NCBI GenBank assembly: GCA_020634155.1 | Contig: JACKCI010000002.1 | Span: 682,001-746,000 of the forward strand | Direction: 5' to 3' | Length of the DNA: 64,000 bases | Source of the DNA: Anaerolineales bacterium | GTDB lineage: Bacteria > Chloroflexota > Anaerolineae > Aggregatilineales > J027 | In this document: piece by piece, positions 27,740 through 35,630 of the stretch | Position numbering within the stretch: the stretch's first letter is position 1 | How the letters are laid out: each line of letters opens with the position of its first letter | The notes under the pieces: generated by a model | Databases searched by the model: none | Told to the model about the DNA's origin: nothing | Seen by the model: the letters and a program-made list of their open reading frames with translations, nothing else | Program-made: the position numbers and the translations under genes

Positions 27740-28302
27740 GCGAAGCAACATGGGAAAAATCAACTGAATTAGCGCAAAAACTACAAGGCCGCAAATCGCA
27801 ACAGCGCTGGCTCTATTTAGCGGCGGGTCTTGCGTTAGTCGGCGTGGTGGTCTTTTTGGTAATCCAAGGTACCATCTTGGGTTCCAGCTATTTCAAAACC
27901 GTCGAAGAACTCTCGACCGACGCCAGCCTCATCGGTAAGAAGGTACGGGTGTCGGGTGCTGTGGTGCAAAAAGATGGCAAGAATGATGTCCGTTTTGACT
28001 CGGACACCAATACCCTCTATTTCAGCATCACCCATATTCCGAATGATAGTGACGAAATTCGGGAAGGGGGCGGCCTTGGTACCGTTCTAGCGAGTGCCGT
28101 TGCGAAATCCAACGAGTTACCCACTATTCAAGTTATTTACGTGAACCGAGAAATTCCTGATCTCATCTATAGTGATGAACCAACGCAGGCCATCGTTGAA
28201 GGCAAGATGGGTGAAGACGGAATTTTCTACGCGACCTCGCTCCAACTCAAATGCCCGACCAAGTATGCCGATGACATACCCGAACAGGTAGCGTCTAACT
28301 AA
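27736..28302 (+). CDS. ccmE: Heme chaperone CcmE, cysteine (CxxxY) type
   Basis: A 188-residue protein with a membrane helix at about 26-46 and the OB-fold periplasmic domain of CcmE (VRVSGAVVQKD, YFSITHI, IQVIYVNREIPDLI, AIVEGKMGEDGIFYATSLQLKCPTKY). The heme-binding motif is C173-P-T-K-Y177, where the enterobacterial protein has H-x-x-x-Y. Cys-type CcmE is known from archaea and some bacteria such as Desulfovibrio. Known role: it binds heme covalently on its way from CcmABCD to CcmF/H. It lies in a full ccm set on the same strand. Confidence 0.93.
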   Translation: MSEATWEKSTELAQKLQGRKSQQRWLYLAAGLALVGVVVFLVIQGTILGSSYFKTVEELSTDASLIGKKVRVSGAVVQKDGKNDVRFDSDTNTLYFSITHIPNDSDEIREGGGLGTVLASAVAKSNELPTIQVIYVNREIPDLIYSDEPTQAIVEGKMGEDGIFYATSLQLKCPTKYADDIPEQVASN

Positions 28303-28329
28303 TTCAATGGCTCTTTAGTAGGTTATAAA

Positions 28330-28364
28330 AGGGGGGGATCCGTTTCGATTAACGGTTACCCCCT
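28330..28364 (+). terminator. Hairpin between ccmE and ccmF, possible attenuator
   Basis: Nested inverted repeats (a G-run 28331-28337 with CCCCC 28359-28363, and inner CCGTT / AACGG) are followed by TATTTGTT. They are placed 24 bases before ccmF and could cut down read-through or protect mRNA ends. Confidence 0.5.
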
Positions 28365-28387
28365 ATTTGTTCCCAAAGGAAATTCAC

Positions 28388-30586
28388 ATGATCGCTGAAC
28401 TTGGGATTGTTACAACGGGTGCAGCCTTTTTCATCGCAGTTGCAACCACCATCGTGGCGCTTTATAGCGCCCTTACTAAGAACGAGGTGCTGACCCGCAG
28501 CGCCCGTAATATGCTGATTTTCATTCTTCCATTGCTGACAATCGGGTGTTTACTCTTAATCTACGCCCAATGGACAGGCGATTATAGTATCGCTTATGTG
28601 AGTAGTGTGTCATCCAATACCCAACCCGAATCCCTCAAGATTACCGCTTTATGGGGGAGCCAAGCGGGTTCATTGTTATTCTATTCATGGATGCTGTCGT
28701 TATTCAGTGTTGCGGCAGTTGTCACTAACTGGAAAAAACAACATGAGTTGATGTCATGGGTCATCGTGTTTACGAGTGGTACCCTTGCCTTCTTTTTGCT
28801 GCTCAATGTCTTTTATGAGAACCCCTATGAGCGCACATGGATGAACCCCAATGGTGATGTTTCTACAATAGAGTCTTCACTCCTGCAACCCGAAGGTAAA
28901 GTTGTGGCCTTTCCTTGGAAGACCTCACTCTTTGACCGCCAAACGGGTGAGATACAAGATTTCACCATCTTCACCACCGGAGCCGATGAGGAGCCACTTA
29001 TCACCAACACCCGCTATATTGTCCGTAGCGCGGTCTATGATGGCAACGGCCTCAACCCCCTCTTGCGTCACCCCGGCATGGTCATTCACCCGCCGATGCT
29101 CTATCTAGGCTTTACGGGCTTTGTCATCCCCTTTGCTTTTGGGATGGCGGCCCTTGCTATTGGGCAGATGGGCGCGACATGGATTCATGCGGTGCGGCGC
29201 TGGAGCCTAATTGCGTGGATGTTCCTCTCGATCGGCTTGGTACTCGGTGGGCGTTGGGCCTATGACGTGCTGGGCTGGGGTGGTTATTGGGGCTGGGACC
29301 CGGTCGAAAACTCGGCCTTCCTGCCTTGGCTCACCGGTACGGCCTTTTTGCATAGCGTGATGATTCAAGAGAAACGCGGCATGCTCAAGGGTTGGAATAT
29401 CTCGATGATTATCTCCACCTATTTGCTGGTCTTGCTAGGTACAGTGGCGACCCGCACAGGCCTGCTGAGTAGTGTCCACTCCTTTGCCCAAAGCCCCTTA
29501 GCCATCCCGATGGGTGGGTTCCTTGCTCTTTCGCTAGTGGGAAGTGCTGGACTATATCTATGGCGTGGCAACCAAGGTTACTTTAAAGGTGACCATGAGA
29601 TTGAGGGCATCCTTAGCCGCGAGAGCATGTTCATGCTCAATAACTGGGTGTTCTTTGCGCTGACTATCGTCATCTTCTGGGGTACATGGGCGGAGAAGAT
29701 TACCGACTTCATGCGGGGCTTGGGCTTACGCGAATCGGTCATTAATCTAGGGCCAGAATATTTTGAAACCCCCACTGCCATCTTGTTCCTCATCATCTAT
29801 TTGCTGATGGGTGTGGCTCCCTTGGTAGCGTGGAGACGCGCCACAGCCAATCGTCTTGGTAAAGCGCTCCGCATCCCAACCGCTGCCGCCGTTGTGACCA
29901 TGGTCGTCATGCTGGTCTTCGGCGTTGGGATTGGTGTTGTGTTGGGTGTTGGGATTATCAGCTTTGCGGGTTATGCCACCCTGCTTGAAATCTACAAAGG
30001 TACCCATGCCCGTCATCGGACACATGGTGAACCGTATCCGGTCGCGCTCTATCGCCTGACCCAACGCAACCGCCGCCGCTATGGGGGCTATGTCATCCAC
30101 TTGGCGATTGTGATTATGGGGATTGGCATTATCGGTAGCTCGCTTTTCCAAGATGTGACTCAACGCACCCTTGCTCCCGGCCAAACCTTGGAAATTGGCC
30201 CCTACACCATGCGCTATAACGAGGTCTTTACCGCTGTTGGGGTAGATGACCGCGATATGATTATTGCCGATATAACGGTGCTGCGTGATGGCAAGGAGAT
30301 TGAAAACCTACGGCCCCGCCAAGACTTCTTCGCCAATTCCTCGCCTATGTCAATTGCAGGCGTTCATAGTACGGTTGAAGCTGATTTCTATGCTTTGTTA
30401 ACTTTCTGGAATGGCAACGAGGTCACCTTCCGCGTCTATTACAACCCCTTGGTCAATTTTGTGTGGTGGGGGAGCTTCTTATTGGTATTCGGTACCCTGA
30501 TTGCAGCATGGCCTGACCGCGACCCCGTGTTTGCGACTCAACAGCGTCCAGCCCTGCGGACGGCTGCTGCGGGTGCAGGAGATTAA
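28388..30586 (+). CDS. ccmF: Cytochrome c heme lyase subunit CcmF
   Basis: A 732-residue polytopic protein of the heme-handling family. The tryptophan-rich WWD motif is present (WGGYWGWDPVENSAFLPW), preceded by HPGMVIHPPMLYLGF with conserved His. A large C-terminal extracytoplasmic loop lies before the last helix (VWWGSFLLVFGTLIAAWPD). Known role: with CcmH it attaches heme from CcmE to the CxxCH motif of apocytochromes. The start at ATG 28388 is supported by AAAGGA 8 bases upstream; a TTG at 28367 is in frame but unlikely. ccmH follows after 3 bases. Confidence 0.96.
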   Translation: MIAELGIVTTGAAFFIAVATTIVALYSALTKNEVLTRSARNMLIFILPLLTIGCLLLIYAQWTGDYSIAYVSSVSSNTQPESLKITALWGSQAGSLLFYSWMLSLFSVAAVVTNWKKQHELMSWVIVFTSGTLAFFLLLNVFYENPYERTWMNPNGDVSTIESSLLQPEGKVVAFPWKTSLFDRQTGEIQDFTIFTTGADEEPLITNTRYIVRSAVYDGNGLNPLLRHPGMVIHPPMLYLGFTGFVIPFAFGMAALAIGQMGATWIHAVRRWSLIAWMFLSIGLVLGGRWAYDVLGWGGYWGWDPVENSAFLPWLTGTAFLHSVMIQEKRGMLKGWNISMIISTYLLVLLGTVATRTGLLSSVHSFAQSPLAIPMGGFLALSLVGSAGLYLWRGNQGYFKGDHEIEGILSRESMFMLNNWVFFALTIVIFWGTWAEKITDFMRGLGLRESVINLGPEYFETPTAILFLIIYLLMGVAPLVAWRRATANRLGKALRIPTAAAVVTMVVMLVFGVGIGVVLGVGIISFAGYATLLEIYKGTHARHRTHGEPYPVALYRLTQRNRRRYGGYVIHLAIVIMGIGIIGSSLFQDVTQRTLAPGQTLEIGPYTMRYNEVFTAVGVDDRDMIIADITVLRDGKEIENLRPRQDFFANSSPMSIAGVHSTVEADFYALLTFWNGNEVTFRVYYNPLVNFVWWGSFLLVFGTLIAAWPDRDPVFATQQRPALRTAAAGAGD

Positions 30587-30589
30587 GCG

Positions 30590-31123
30590 ATGAAACGACT
30601 GTTATTCATTCTATGTTTGGGTCTAGTGGTGGGTCTCCTTGTGGGTGTGGGCGTTAGTAAAGCCTTGGCCCAAGGGGGGGATGAGTACCCCCCGGGGGTT
30701 GACCCAGATGAGGTTTATCGTATTGCTCGCCAATTGCACTGCGATGTTTGCCAAGGCGTCCCGCTTTCGGATTGCCCTAGCCAGCAATGTCGGGCGTGGC
30801 GCGAGGAAATCGCTGACCTATTGGCTCAAGGCCAGAGCGAAGAATTTATCTTGCAGCACTTTGCGGAACGCTATGGGGAAAAGGTCTCTGGTGTGCCGCT
30901 TGATGAGGAAACCCGCCGTTTTACCTATGCGGTACCCATTTTGCTGATTAGCCTTGCCGCGGTTGGGATTGGCTGGCAATTGTATCGCTGGAGCAAGCGT
31001 GAAAACCGAGCGCTTCAGGTCGCACGGACGGCTGGTACGCTCCAAGATTTTGAGCGGCCCGTGCCGGACAACGTAGACCCTGACTATTTAGCCCGTGTCT
31101 TGCATGCACTGGAGGAAGTATGA
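30590..31123 (+). CDS. ccmH: Cytochrome c maturation thiol-redox protein CcmH (CycL), with extra Cys pair
   Basis: A 177-residue protein with a signal sequence or first helix, a periplasmic three-helix domain and a membrane helix at about 112-130. The active site is LHCDVC (C51, C54), matching the family LRCxxC, followed by QGVPLSDCPSQQC with two further cysteines (C62, C67) where most CcmH have none. Known role: it reduces or holds the apocytochrome CxxCH thiols for CcmF. The last codons overlap the thioredoxin gene by 4 nt. Confidence 0.92.
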   Translation: MKRLLFILCLGLVVGLLVGVGVSKALAQGGDEYPPGVDPDEVYRIARQLHCDVCQGVPLSDCPSQQCRAWREEIADLLAQGQSEEFILQHFAERYGEKVSGVPLDEETRRFTYAVPILLISLAAVGIGWQLYRWSKRENRALQVARTAGTLQDFERPVPDNVDPDYLARVLHALEEV

Positions 31124-31752
31124 CAACCATTGACCCGTATGCCTCAACGCCCGAAGAAGCGCCCTCCAAACCAGAGGGGGCCAAGAAATTCCTCAATCCG
31201 TTTACGCTGATTGTGGTGGCTGCTATCATGCTCCTTATTGGGGTGGTGGCGTGGGGTATCTATCAAAATGAACAAGATACACTGGATGATGGCCCTGCAC
31301 CTGAATTTAGCTTAACCATCTATAACAGCAACAATATCGCCTATAGCGACCCCAATATGGTGATGGATTATTCCGGTGAGACCTTTAATCTCGATGATTT
31401 CAAAGGTAAGCATGTCTTGGTGATTAATCTGTGGCAGAGCAACTGTGTGCCATGTCACCAAGAGGCTGATATGCTGGTTGAGGTCTACAACGACTACCGT
31501 GACCAAGGCGTGATATTCCTTGGCATCAACGCTAAAGACCCCGACAAGTTAGCCTATGAGTACATCGTGAAATACAACATCAACTACCCCAATGGCCTTG
31601 ATCGTGGCGATAAATTCCAAGACGACTATCGCACAACGGGCTATCCTGAGACCTTCATCATTGACCTTGAAGGCCATATCCAGCTTCACATCAACGGCCC
31701 GATTTCTGAAAATCAACTCCGTGATGAAATTGATAAGGCGTTAGGTCTATGA
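31120..31752 (+). CDS. ccmG: Membrane-anchored thioredoxin-like protein (CcmG/ResA/TlpA type)
   Basis: A 210-residue protein with one N-terminal membrane helix (about 29-48) and an outside thioredoxin fold. The active site is NCVPC within NLWQSNCVPCHQEADML, and the cis-Pro region is TTGYPETFIID. A TlpA-like insert lies between strand and helix. Known role: it supplies electrons to keep CcmH and apocytochrome thiols reduced. It overlaps ccmH upstream and the CcmI-like gene downstream, each by 4 nt. Confidence 0.92.
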   Translation: MTTIDPYASTPEEAPSKPEGAKKFLNPFTLIVVAAIMLLIGVVAWGIYQNEQDTLDDGPAPEFSLTIYNSNNIAYSDPNMVMDYSGETFNLDDFKGKHVLVINLWQSNCVPCHQEADMLVEVYNDYRDQGVIFLGINAKDPDKLAYEYIVKYNINYPNGLDRGDKFQDDYRTTGYPETFIIDLEGHIQLHINGPISENQLRDEIDKALGL

Positions 31753-32156
31753 CGACATCGGCGATTCTATTTGGGGTGATAACAGTGGCTTTTGCGGTCT
31801 ACTTGGGGGTGCTGCCGATTTTGATGGCTCGCCAAGCCGAAAAACGCCGCAACCAAGACCATGATGCCGTTGAGTTACGGGCGCGTTATCAACTCCTGCT
31901 TGAAAGTATCCAAGACCTTGACTTTGACTATGATATGGGCAAGGTCTCGGATGATGTGTATGCCGAGCAGCGTAAAATGCTCATTGGGCGGAGTGTCAGT
32001 GCCTTGATGCACCTTGACCAAGCCGAGGCCCATTTGCATGAAATGGATGATGAAATTGAAGATGCCATTGCTGCACGGCGTGAACGCCCCGCTAAAGGCA
32101 AAGACTCTAATATCGAGAATCAGATTGCCGCACGGCGTTCAAAGGTCGTTCTGTGA
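31749..32156 (+). CDS. CcmI-like protein (N-terminal domain only)
   Basis: A 135-residue protein with a membrane helix at about 5-25 and then a basic helical stretch. The conserved pattern ARYQLLLESIQDLDFDYDMGKVSDDVYAEQRKMLI matches the cytoplasmic N-terminal part of CcmI/CycH (Y..LL..I.DLD.D...GK.S...Y...R). The periplasmic TPR part that binds apocytochromes is missing. Start and stop overlap the neighbours by 4 nt each, so it is firmly part of the ccm operon. Confidence 0.8.
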   Translation: MTTSAILFGVITVAFAVYLGVLPILMARQAEKRRNQDHDAVELRARYQLLLESIQDLDFDYDMGKVSDDVYAEQRKMLIGRSVSALMHLDQAEAHLHEMDDEIEDAIAARRERPAKGKDSNIENQIAARRSKVVL

Positions 32157-33262
32157 TTAGAAAGTTCGTATGGCTTGGTATTGGCGTCCTGCTGATGGGG
32201 CTAATACCAAGTCCCACCGTAGCCGCCCAAGCGACCACTCTCGACATTCATGGGCGGATTGTCAAAGGCACAGCGGACGGTCAAGACCTCCCCGCAACAT
32301 TGCCTATTGAATTGCAGGTTGTGAGCGCCTCTAGTGCCTCAGCTAGCACCACCCTGACAGTTCTAACCACCCCCGAAGGCGATTTTACCTTCGAGGATGT
32401 GCCGCGTGTATCGGGCAGTGATTTCTATGTGCTTTTTGCCGAATACGCCGGAGTACGCCAACGCACCACACCTTTTTACCCTGACCAAGCCAATTTCGTG
32501 TCGTTTGTGTTGTATGAAACCACCGACCAACTCAACGATGCAGTGATCATCAATGGCAGCATGCAAATTGATGAGTTCACCATGAACCCTATCGCAGGCG
32601 TTACCCTTGCGGTGGTGATGGAAGTACAGGTGCAAAATCTGGGTGACCGTATCATCTACGCGCCGCCTTCAACAGAACGCCCTAGCGCCACTTCCTTCCA
32701 TTTTGAACTACCTGTCGGGGCCTATGGGGTTGCTGAGGTGACCCCCGAAGACGCGCCCGCGCTCACCCATGTTTACATCGAAGAGGGTAGCATTCCGGTG
32801 GTTTATGACACCCTCCCGTTGATTCCACACTGGCCTCGTCCTAACACCATACGGGTAACCTATTTCTTGCTCTATGCTGAAGAAGCTGTAATAGACTTGC
32901 CCTTTGCCGTACCGATTGAGGCCTTCACCATTTGGGTACCGCGTGACACGGTTTATCTTTCTAGTGAGCAATTCACCCTGATTGAAGATGACCGCGCCCT
33001 TGATGAAAGCCGCCCTAACTATCGGGTGTATCAGCAAAACCAGCCTACCGACCGTCTGCTCTTTACCTTATCAGGACAGCCCACCGAAACCTTGACCAAC
33101 ACCCAACAGACTACTCAAGCCTCATCATCAAGTGAGGAGGGGTTGTCGCTGCTTGTGGTTTTATCGGTGGTCTTCGGTTTTATTATCGTGATATGGGGCT
33201 GGATAATCTGGCGACAACGACGTATTGACGCACACGCTGGCTTGGAGAACAAAAGCCAATGA
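32153..33262 (+). CDS. Exported membrane-anchored protein embedded in the ccm operon, unknown function
   Basis: A 369-residue protein with a signal peptide cleaved near VAAQ (residue 26), an outside part of about 300 residues and a C-terminal membrane helix at about 331-353 with a basic tail. The first 110 residues look like a beta-sandwich carbohydrate-binding or carboxypeptidase-regulatory fold (DIHGRIVKGT ... TTPEGDFTFEDVP). The rest is beta-rich with VTYFLLYAEEAVIDLPF. It contains no cysteine or CxxCH, so it is not a cytochrome. The start GTG 32153 and the stop both overlap neighbours by 4 nt. Co-translation with ccmA suggests a role in export or maturation, but that is inference. Confidence 0.8.
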   Translation: MIRKFVWLGIGVLLMGLIPSPTVAAQATTLDIHGRIVKGTADGQDLPATLPIELQVVSASSASASTTLTVLTTPEGDFTFEDVPRVSGSDFYVLFAEYAGVRQRTTPFYPDQANFVSFVLYETTDQLNDAVIINGSMQIDEFTMNPIAGVTLAVVMEVQVQNLGDRIIYAPPSTERPSATSFHFELPVGAYGVAEVTPEDAPALTHVYIEEGSIPVVYDTLPLIPHWPRPNTIRVTYFLLYAEEAVIDLPFAVPIEAFTIWVPRDTVYLSSEQFTLIEDDRALDESRPNYRVYQQNQPTDRLLFTLSGQPTETLTNTQQTTQASSSSEEGLSLLVVLSVVFGFIIVIWGWIIWRQRRIDAHAGLENKSQ

Positions 33263-33978
33263 TTGTTATTGAAAAACTCACCAAAATTTTTGGTTATTAT
33301 CCCGTCCTACGCGGCATTGACCTATCCATCGAAAAAGGTCAATTCTTGGCGTTGCTGGGGCCAAATGGCTCTGGCAAGACCACCCTCTTGCGGATTCTGA
33401 CGGGCCTCAGTAAACCCAGTGGTGGACAAATCACCATTGGAGGATGGAATATCCCCGATGAAATTGCCGCCGTCCGCCAACAACTGGGCATTGTCAGTCA
33501 CCTAACCTTGCTCTATGACACGCTGACGGCTGAAGAGAACTTGATGTTTTTTGCACGTCTCTACAATCTGCCGCAAGAAACACGGGCGGAACGGGTAGCT
33601 GCTATGTTAGAGCGAGTTGGGCTGGGCAAGCGAGCCAAGGATGTCGTTAACACCTTTTCACGCGGGATGCAACAACGTCTCGCCATTGCCCGCGCCCTTA
33701 TTCATGACCCAGCGATTTTACTATTGGATGAACCATACACAGGCCTAGACCAAGACGCCTCGGCCCTCCTCGATCAACTTTTGCACGATGTAGCGGGTGT
33801 TGCGGAGGGGCAACGCACCACGATCATGACTACCCATGACTTGCGCCGTGCCCACAGCTTAACCTCACATGTGGCAATTCTAAGTCGAGGTAAGGTGGGC
33901 TTCTACGGAGAAACCACCGCCATCCCCGCCGATGACTTGCCGCGCATCTATGCTGATACCTTGGGAGCCGCTTCATGA
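33259..33978 (+). CDS. ccmA: Heme exporter ATP-binding protein CcmA
   Basis: A 239-residue ABC ATPase. It has Walker A GPNGSGKTT (about 34-42), a Q-loop in RQQLGIVSH, signature FSRGMQQRLAIARAL, Walker B ILLLDEP and a switch His in MTTHD. The neighbourhood identifies it as CcmA rather than a general exporter. Known role: CcmAB with CcmC and CcmD releases holo-CcmE using ATP. It overlaps ccmB by 4 nt. Confidence 0.94.
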   Translation: MIVIEKLTKIFGYYPVLRGIDLSIEKGQFLALLGPNGSGKTTLLRILTGLSKPSGGQITIGGWNIPDEIAAVRQQLGIVSHLTLLYDTLTAEENLMFFARLYNLPQETRAERVAAMLERVGLGKRAKDVVNTFSRGMQQRLAIARALIHDPAILLLDEPYTGLDQDASALLDQLLHDVAGVAEGQRTTIMTTHDLRRAHSLTSHVAILSRGKVGFYGETTAIPADDLPRIYADTLGAAS

Positions 33979-34652
33979 CAACCCCCTATTGGCGTGTCGT
34001 TGCTGCATTGGCGTGGAAAGACCTACGTGCCGAAATTCGGGGGCGCGAGATGGTCACCTCCATGATGCTCTTTGCGGCCATTTCGGTGATGATTTTCTCT
34101 TTTGCTTTAGAACTGGATGATGCCGCCCAACAAGAGTCGGTAGGGGGTATTCTGTGGGTAACCATTGCCTATGCAGGCACCTTGGGCCTTGGGCGCTCCT
34201 TGGCGGCTGAAAAAGACAAGGGTAGCCTTGACGCCTTACTAGCGGCTCCGGTGGCCCGTAGTGCCCTATTCTATGGCAAAATGATTGGCAACCTGATTTT
34301 TACGGTCGCGGTTGGCTTTTTGATGGTTTTTCTGTGTACCGTCTTGTTCAACGTCAATTTATTTGTGCCAACCCTTTGGCTGGTGATTTTGTTGGGGTGT
34401 TTGGGCTTTGCCACCACTGGTACACTGGTTGCCAGTATGAGTGTGCATGCCCGTGCCCGCGAGATGTTGCTGCCAATCTTGTTGTTACCCGTGCTGCTGC
34501 CCGTGATTATTAGTGCTACACGGGCCAGTATTGCGATTGTTACCGAGTTAAAGGTCGAGGATTGGTTGCCTTGGATTCAATTGCTCGGCTTTGTCGATTT
34601 CGTATTTTTGCTGATGGCATTTTTTCTCTTTGATTACATTGTAGAGGAATAG
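33975..34652 (+). CDS. ccmB: Heme exporter membrane subunit CcmB
   Basis: A 225-residue protein with six hydrophobic segments. It has the CcmB opening (AALAWKDLRAEIRGREMVTSMMLFA) and the conserved LGRSLAAEKDKGSLDALLAAPVARSALFYGKM loop. It is the membrane partner of CcmA. It starts inside the ccmA stop and is followed by ccmC after 4 bases. Confidence 0.94.
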   Translation: MTTPYWRVVAALAWKDLRAEIRGREMVTSMMLFAAISVMIFSFALELDDAAQQESVGGILWVTIAYAGTLGLGRSLAAEKDKGSLDALLAAPVARSALFYGKMIGNLIFTVAVGFLMVFLCTVLFNVNLFVPTLWLVILLGCLGFATTGTLVASMSVHARAREMLLPILLLPVLLPVIISATRASIAIVTELKVEDWLPWIQLLGFVDFVFLLMAFFLFDYIVEE

Positions 34653-34656
34653 AGGA

Positions 34657-35382
34657 ATGACAACCTATCATCCAAATCGCACCCGTCTGCTTAACATGAT
34701 GACCTATATCAGCATGGGATTGGTATTCTTGTCCTCGCTGATGGTCTTTGCTTATGCCCGACCCGAAGCCCTGCAAGGCAATGCCCAAAAGATATTCTAT
34801 ATTCATCTTGGCACCTTCTTCGGCTCCTTTGTCCTGTTTTCGGTTGCCGTTGTTGGGGGCATCCAGTTCTTGCGAACCCGTAACAACAAATGGGATATTC
34901 TAGGGCTGGCAACCATCGAAGTTGGCCTCGGCTTTGCCCTTGTCAATATCGTAACAGGCTCGATTTGGGCGCGGCCTATCTGGAATACATGGTGGACATG
35001 GGACCCACGCTTGCTAACAGTGACCATCATGTGGTTAACCTATGCCGCCTATATGATGCTGCGCTCTGGTATTGAAGACCCCGAACGCCGTCGCCGTTTT
35101 GCCGCTGTCTATAGCATCTTGGCTTTTAGCAGCGTGATTTTGACGGTGGTCATTATTCGGATTCGCCCCGATACCATTCATCCAGTGGCGGGTGGCCCTA
35201 GTGTTACCAGCCCCGACGCCAGCGGTGACTTTAATATGTCGCCTCGCGTGGTTCAGACTCTCATGTTTTCAATTTTTACCTATATTGTTGTGAGCATTAC
35301 AGTGGCTTGGCACCGTATCCGCCTTGAGAATCGGGCGCAATACATCCAAAGTCGCAAAGTAGAATTGCTCCTGAACGCCTAG
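34657..35382 (+). CDS. ccmC: Heme-delivery protein CcmC
   Basis: A 241-residue protein with six membrane segments. The WWD heme-handling motif is WNTWWTWDPRLLTVTIMWLTY, and flanking His are present in FYIHLGTF and RPDTIHPVAGG. Known role: it passes heme to CcmE at the outer membrane face. GAGG sits 4-5 bases before ATG 34657. Confidence 0.95.
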   Translation: MTTYHPNRTRLLNMMTYISMGLVFLSSLMVFAYARPEALQGNAQKIFYIHLGTFFGSFVLFSVAVVGGIQFLRTRNNKWDILGLATIEVGLGFALVNIVTGSIWARPIWNTWWTWDPRLLTVTIMWLTYAAYMMLRSGIEDPERRRRFAAVYSILAFSSVILTVVIIRIRPDTIHPVAGGPSVTSPDASGDFNMSPRVVQTLMFSIFTYIVVSITVAWHRIRLENRAQYIQSRKVELLLNA

Positions 35383-35391
35383 GAGACGAAG

Positions 35392-35559
35392 ATGTTGCCA
35401 ATTATACTTGCCGCTAAGTACACCGAGTATATGTTGCTCGGCTATGGTGTTTCTGCCCTCATTTTAGGAATCGTCATCGGGAGTATCTGGTGGCGTTATC
35501 AAATGCTACAGAAAGATGAGGCACTCTTAGAACAATTGGAAAAGGAAGAAAAACCCTAA
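35392..35559 (+). CDS. ccmD: Small membrane protein, CcmD
   Basis: A 55-residue ORF with one membrane helix (about 14-34) starting after KYTEYMLLGYG, followed by a basic and then acidic coiled tail (RYQMLQKDEALLEQLEKEEK). Size, topology and the position right after ccmC fit CcmD, which stabilises the CcmC-CcmE complex. TAGGAGA, overlapping the ccmC stop, gives a 6-base spacing to ATG 35392. CcmD sequences are poorly conserved, so the call rests mostly on context. Confidence 0.8.
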   Translation: MLPIILAAKYTEYMLLGYGVSALILGIVIGSIWWRYQMLQKDEALLEQLEKEEKP

Positions 35560-35565
35560 CTTAGG

Positions 35566-35594
35566 TTGGAATTCCCTAATACCTTGAGTACAAT
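35566..35594 (+). promoter_or_regulatory. Candidate promoter of the large signalling ATPase gene
   Basis: TTGGAA, a 17-base spacer and TACAAT lie 36 bases before the TTG start. It follows the ccmD stop directly, so the two units are separated here. Confidence 0.55.
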
Positions 35595-35630
35595 TAAACA
35601 CATACGCAGCAGTATAAGGGAATCTCTAGG

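Noticed and set aside
32153..33262. Exported ccm-operon protein as a cytochrome or CcmI C-terminal half
   Set aside because: It has no CxxCH and no TPR pattern; it is beta-rich.
22727..35559. A selenoprotein among the redox genes, prompted by selC
   Set aside because: Each gene ends at a normal stop next to the start of the next in another frame; I found no in-frame TGA joining two parts of one domain.
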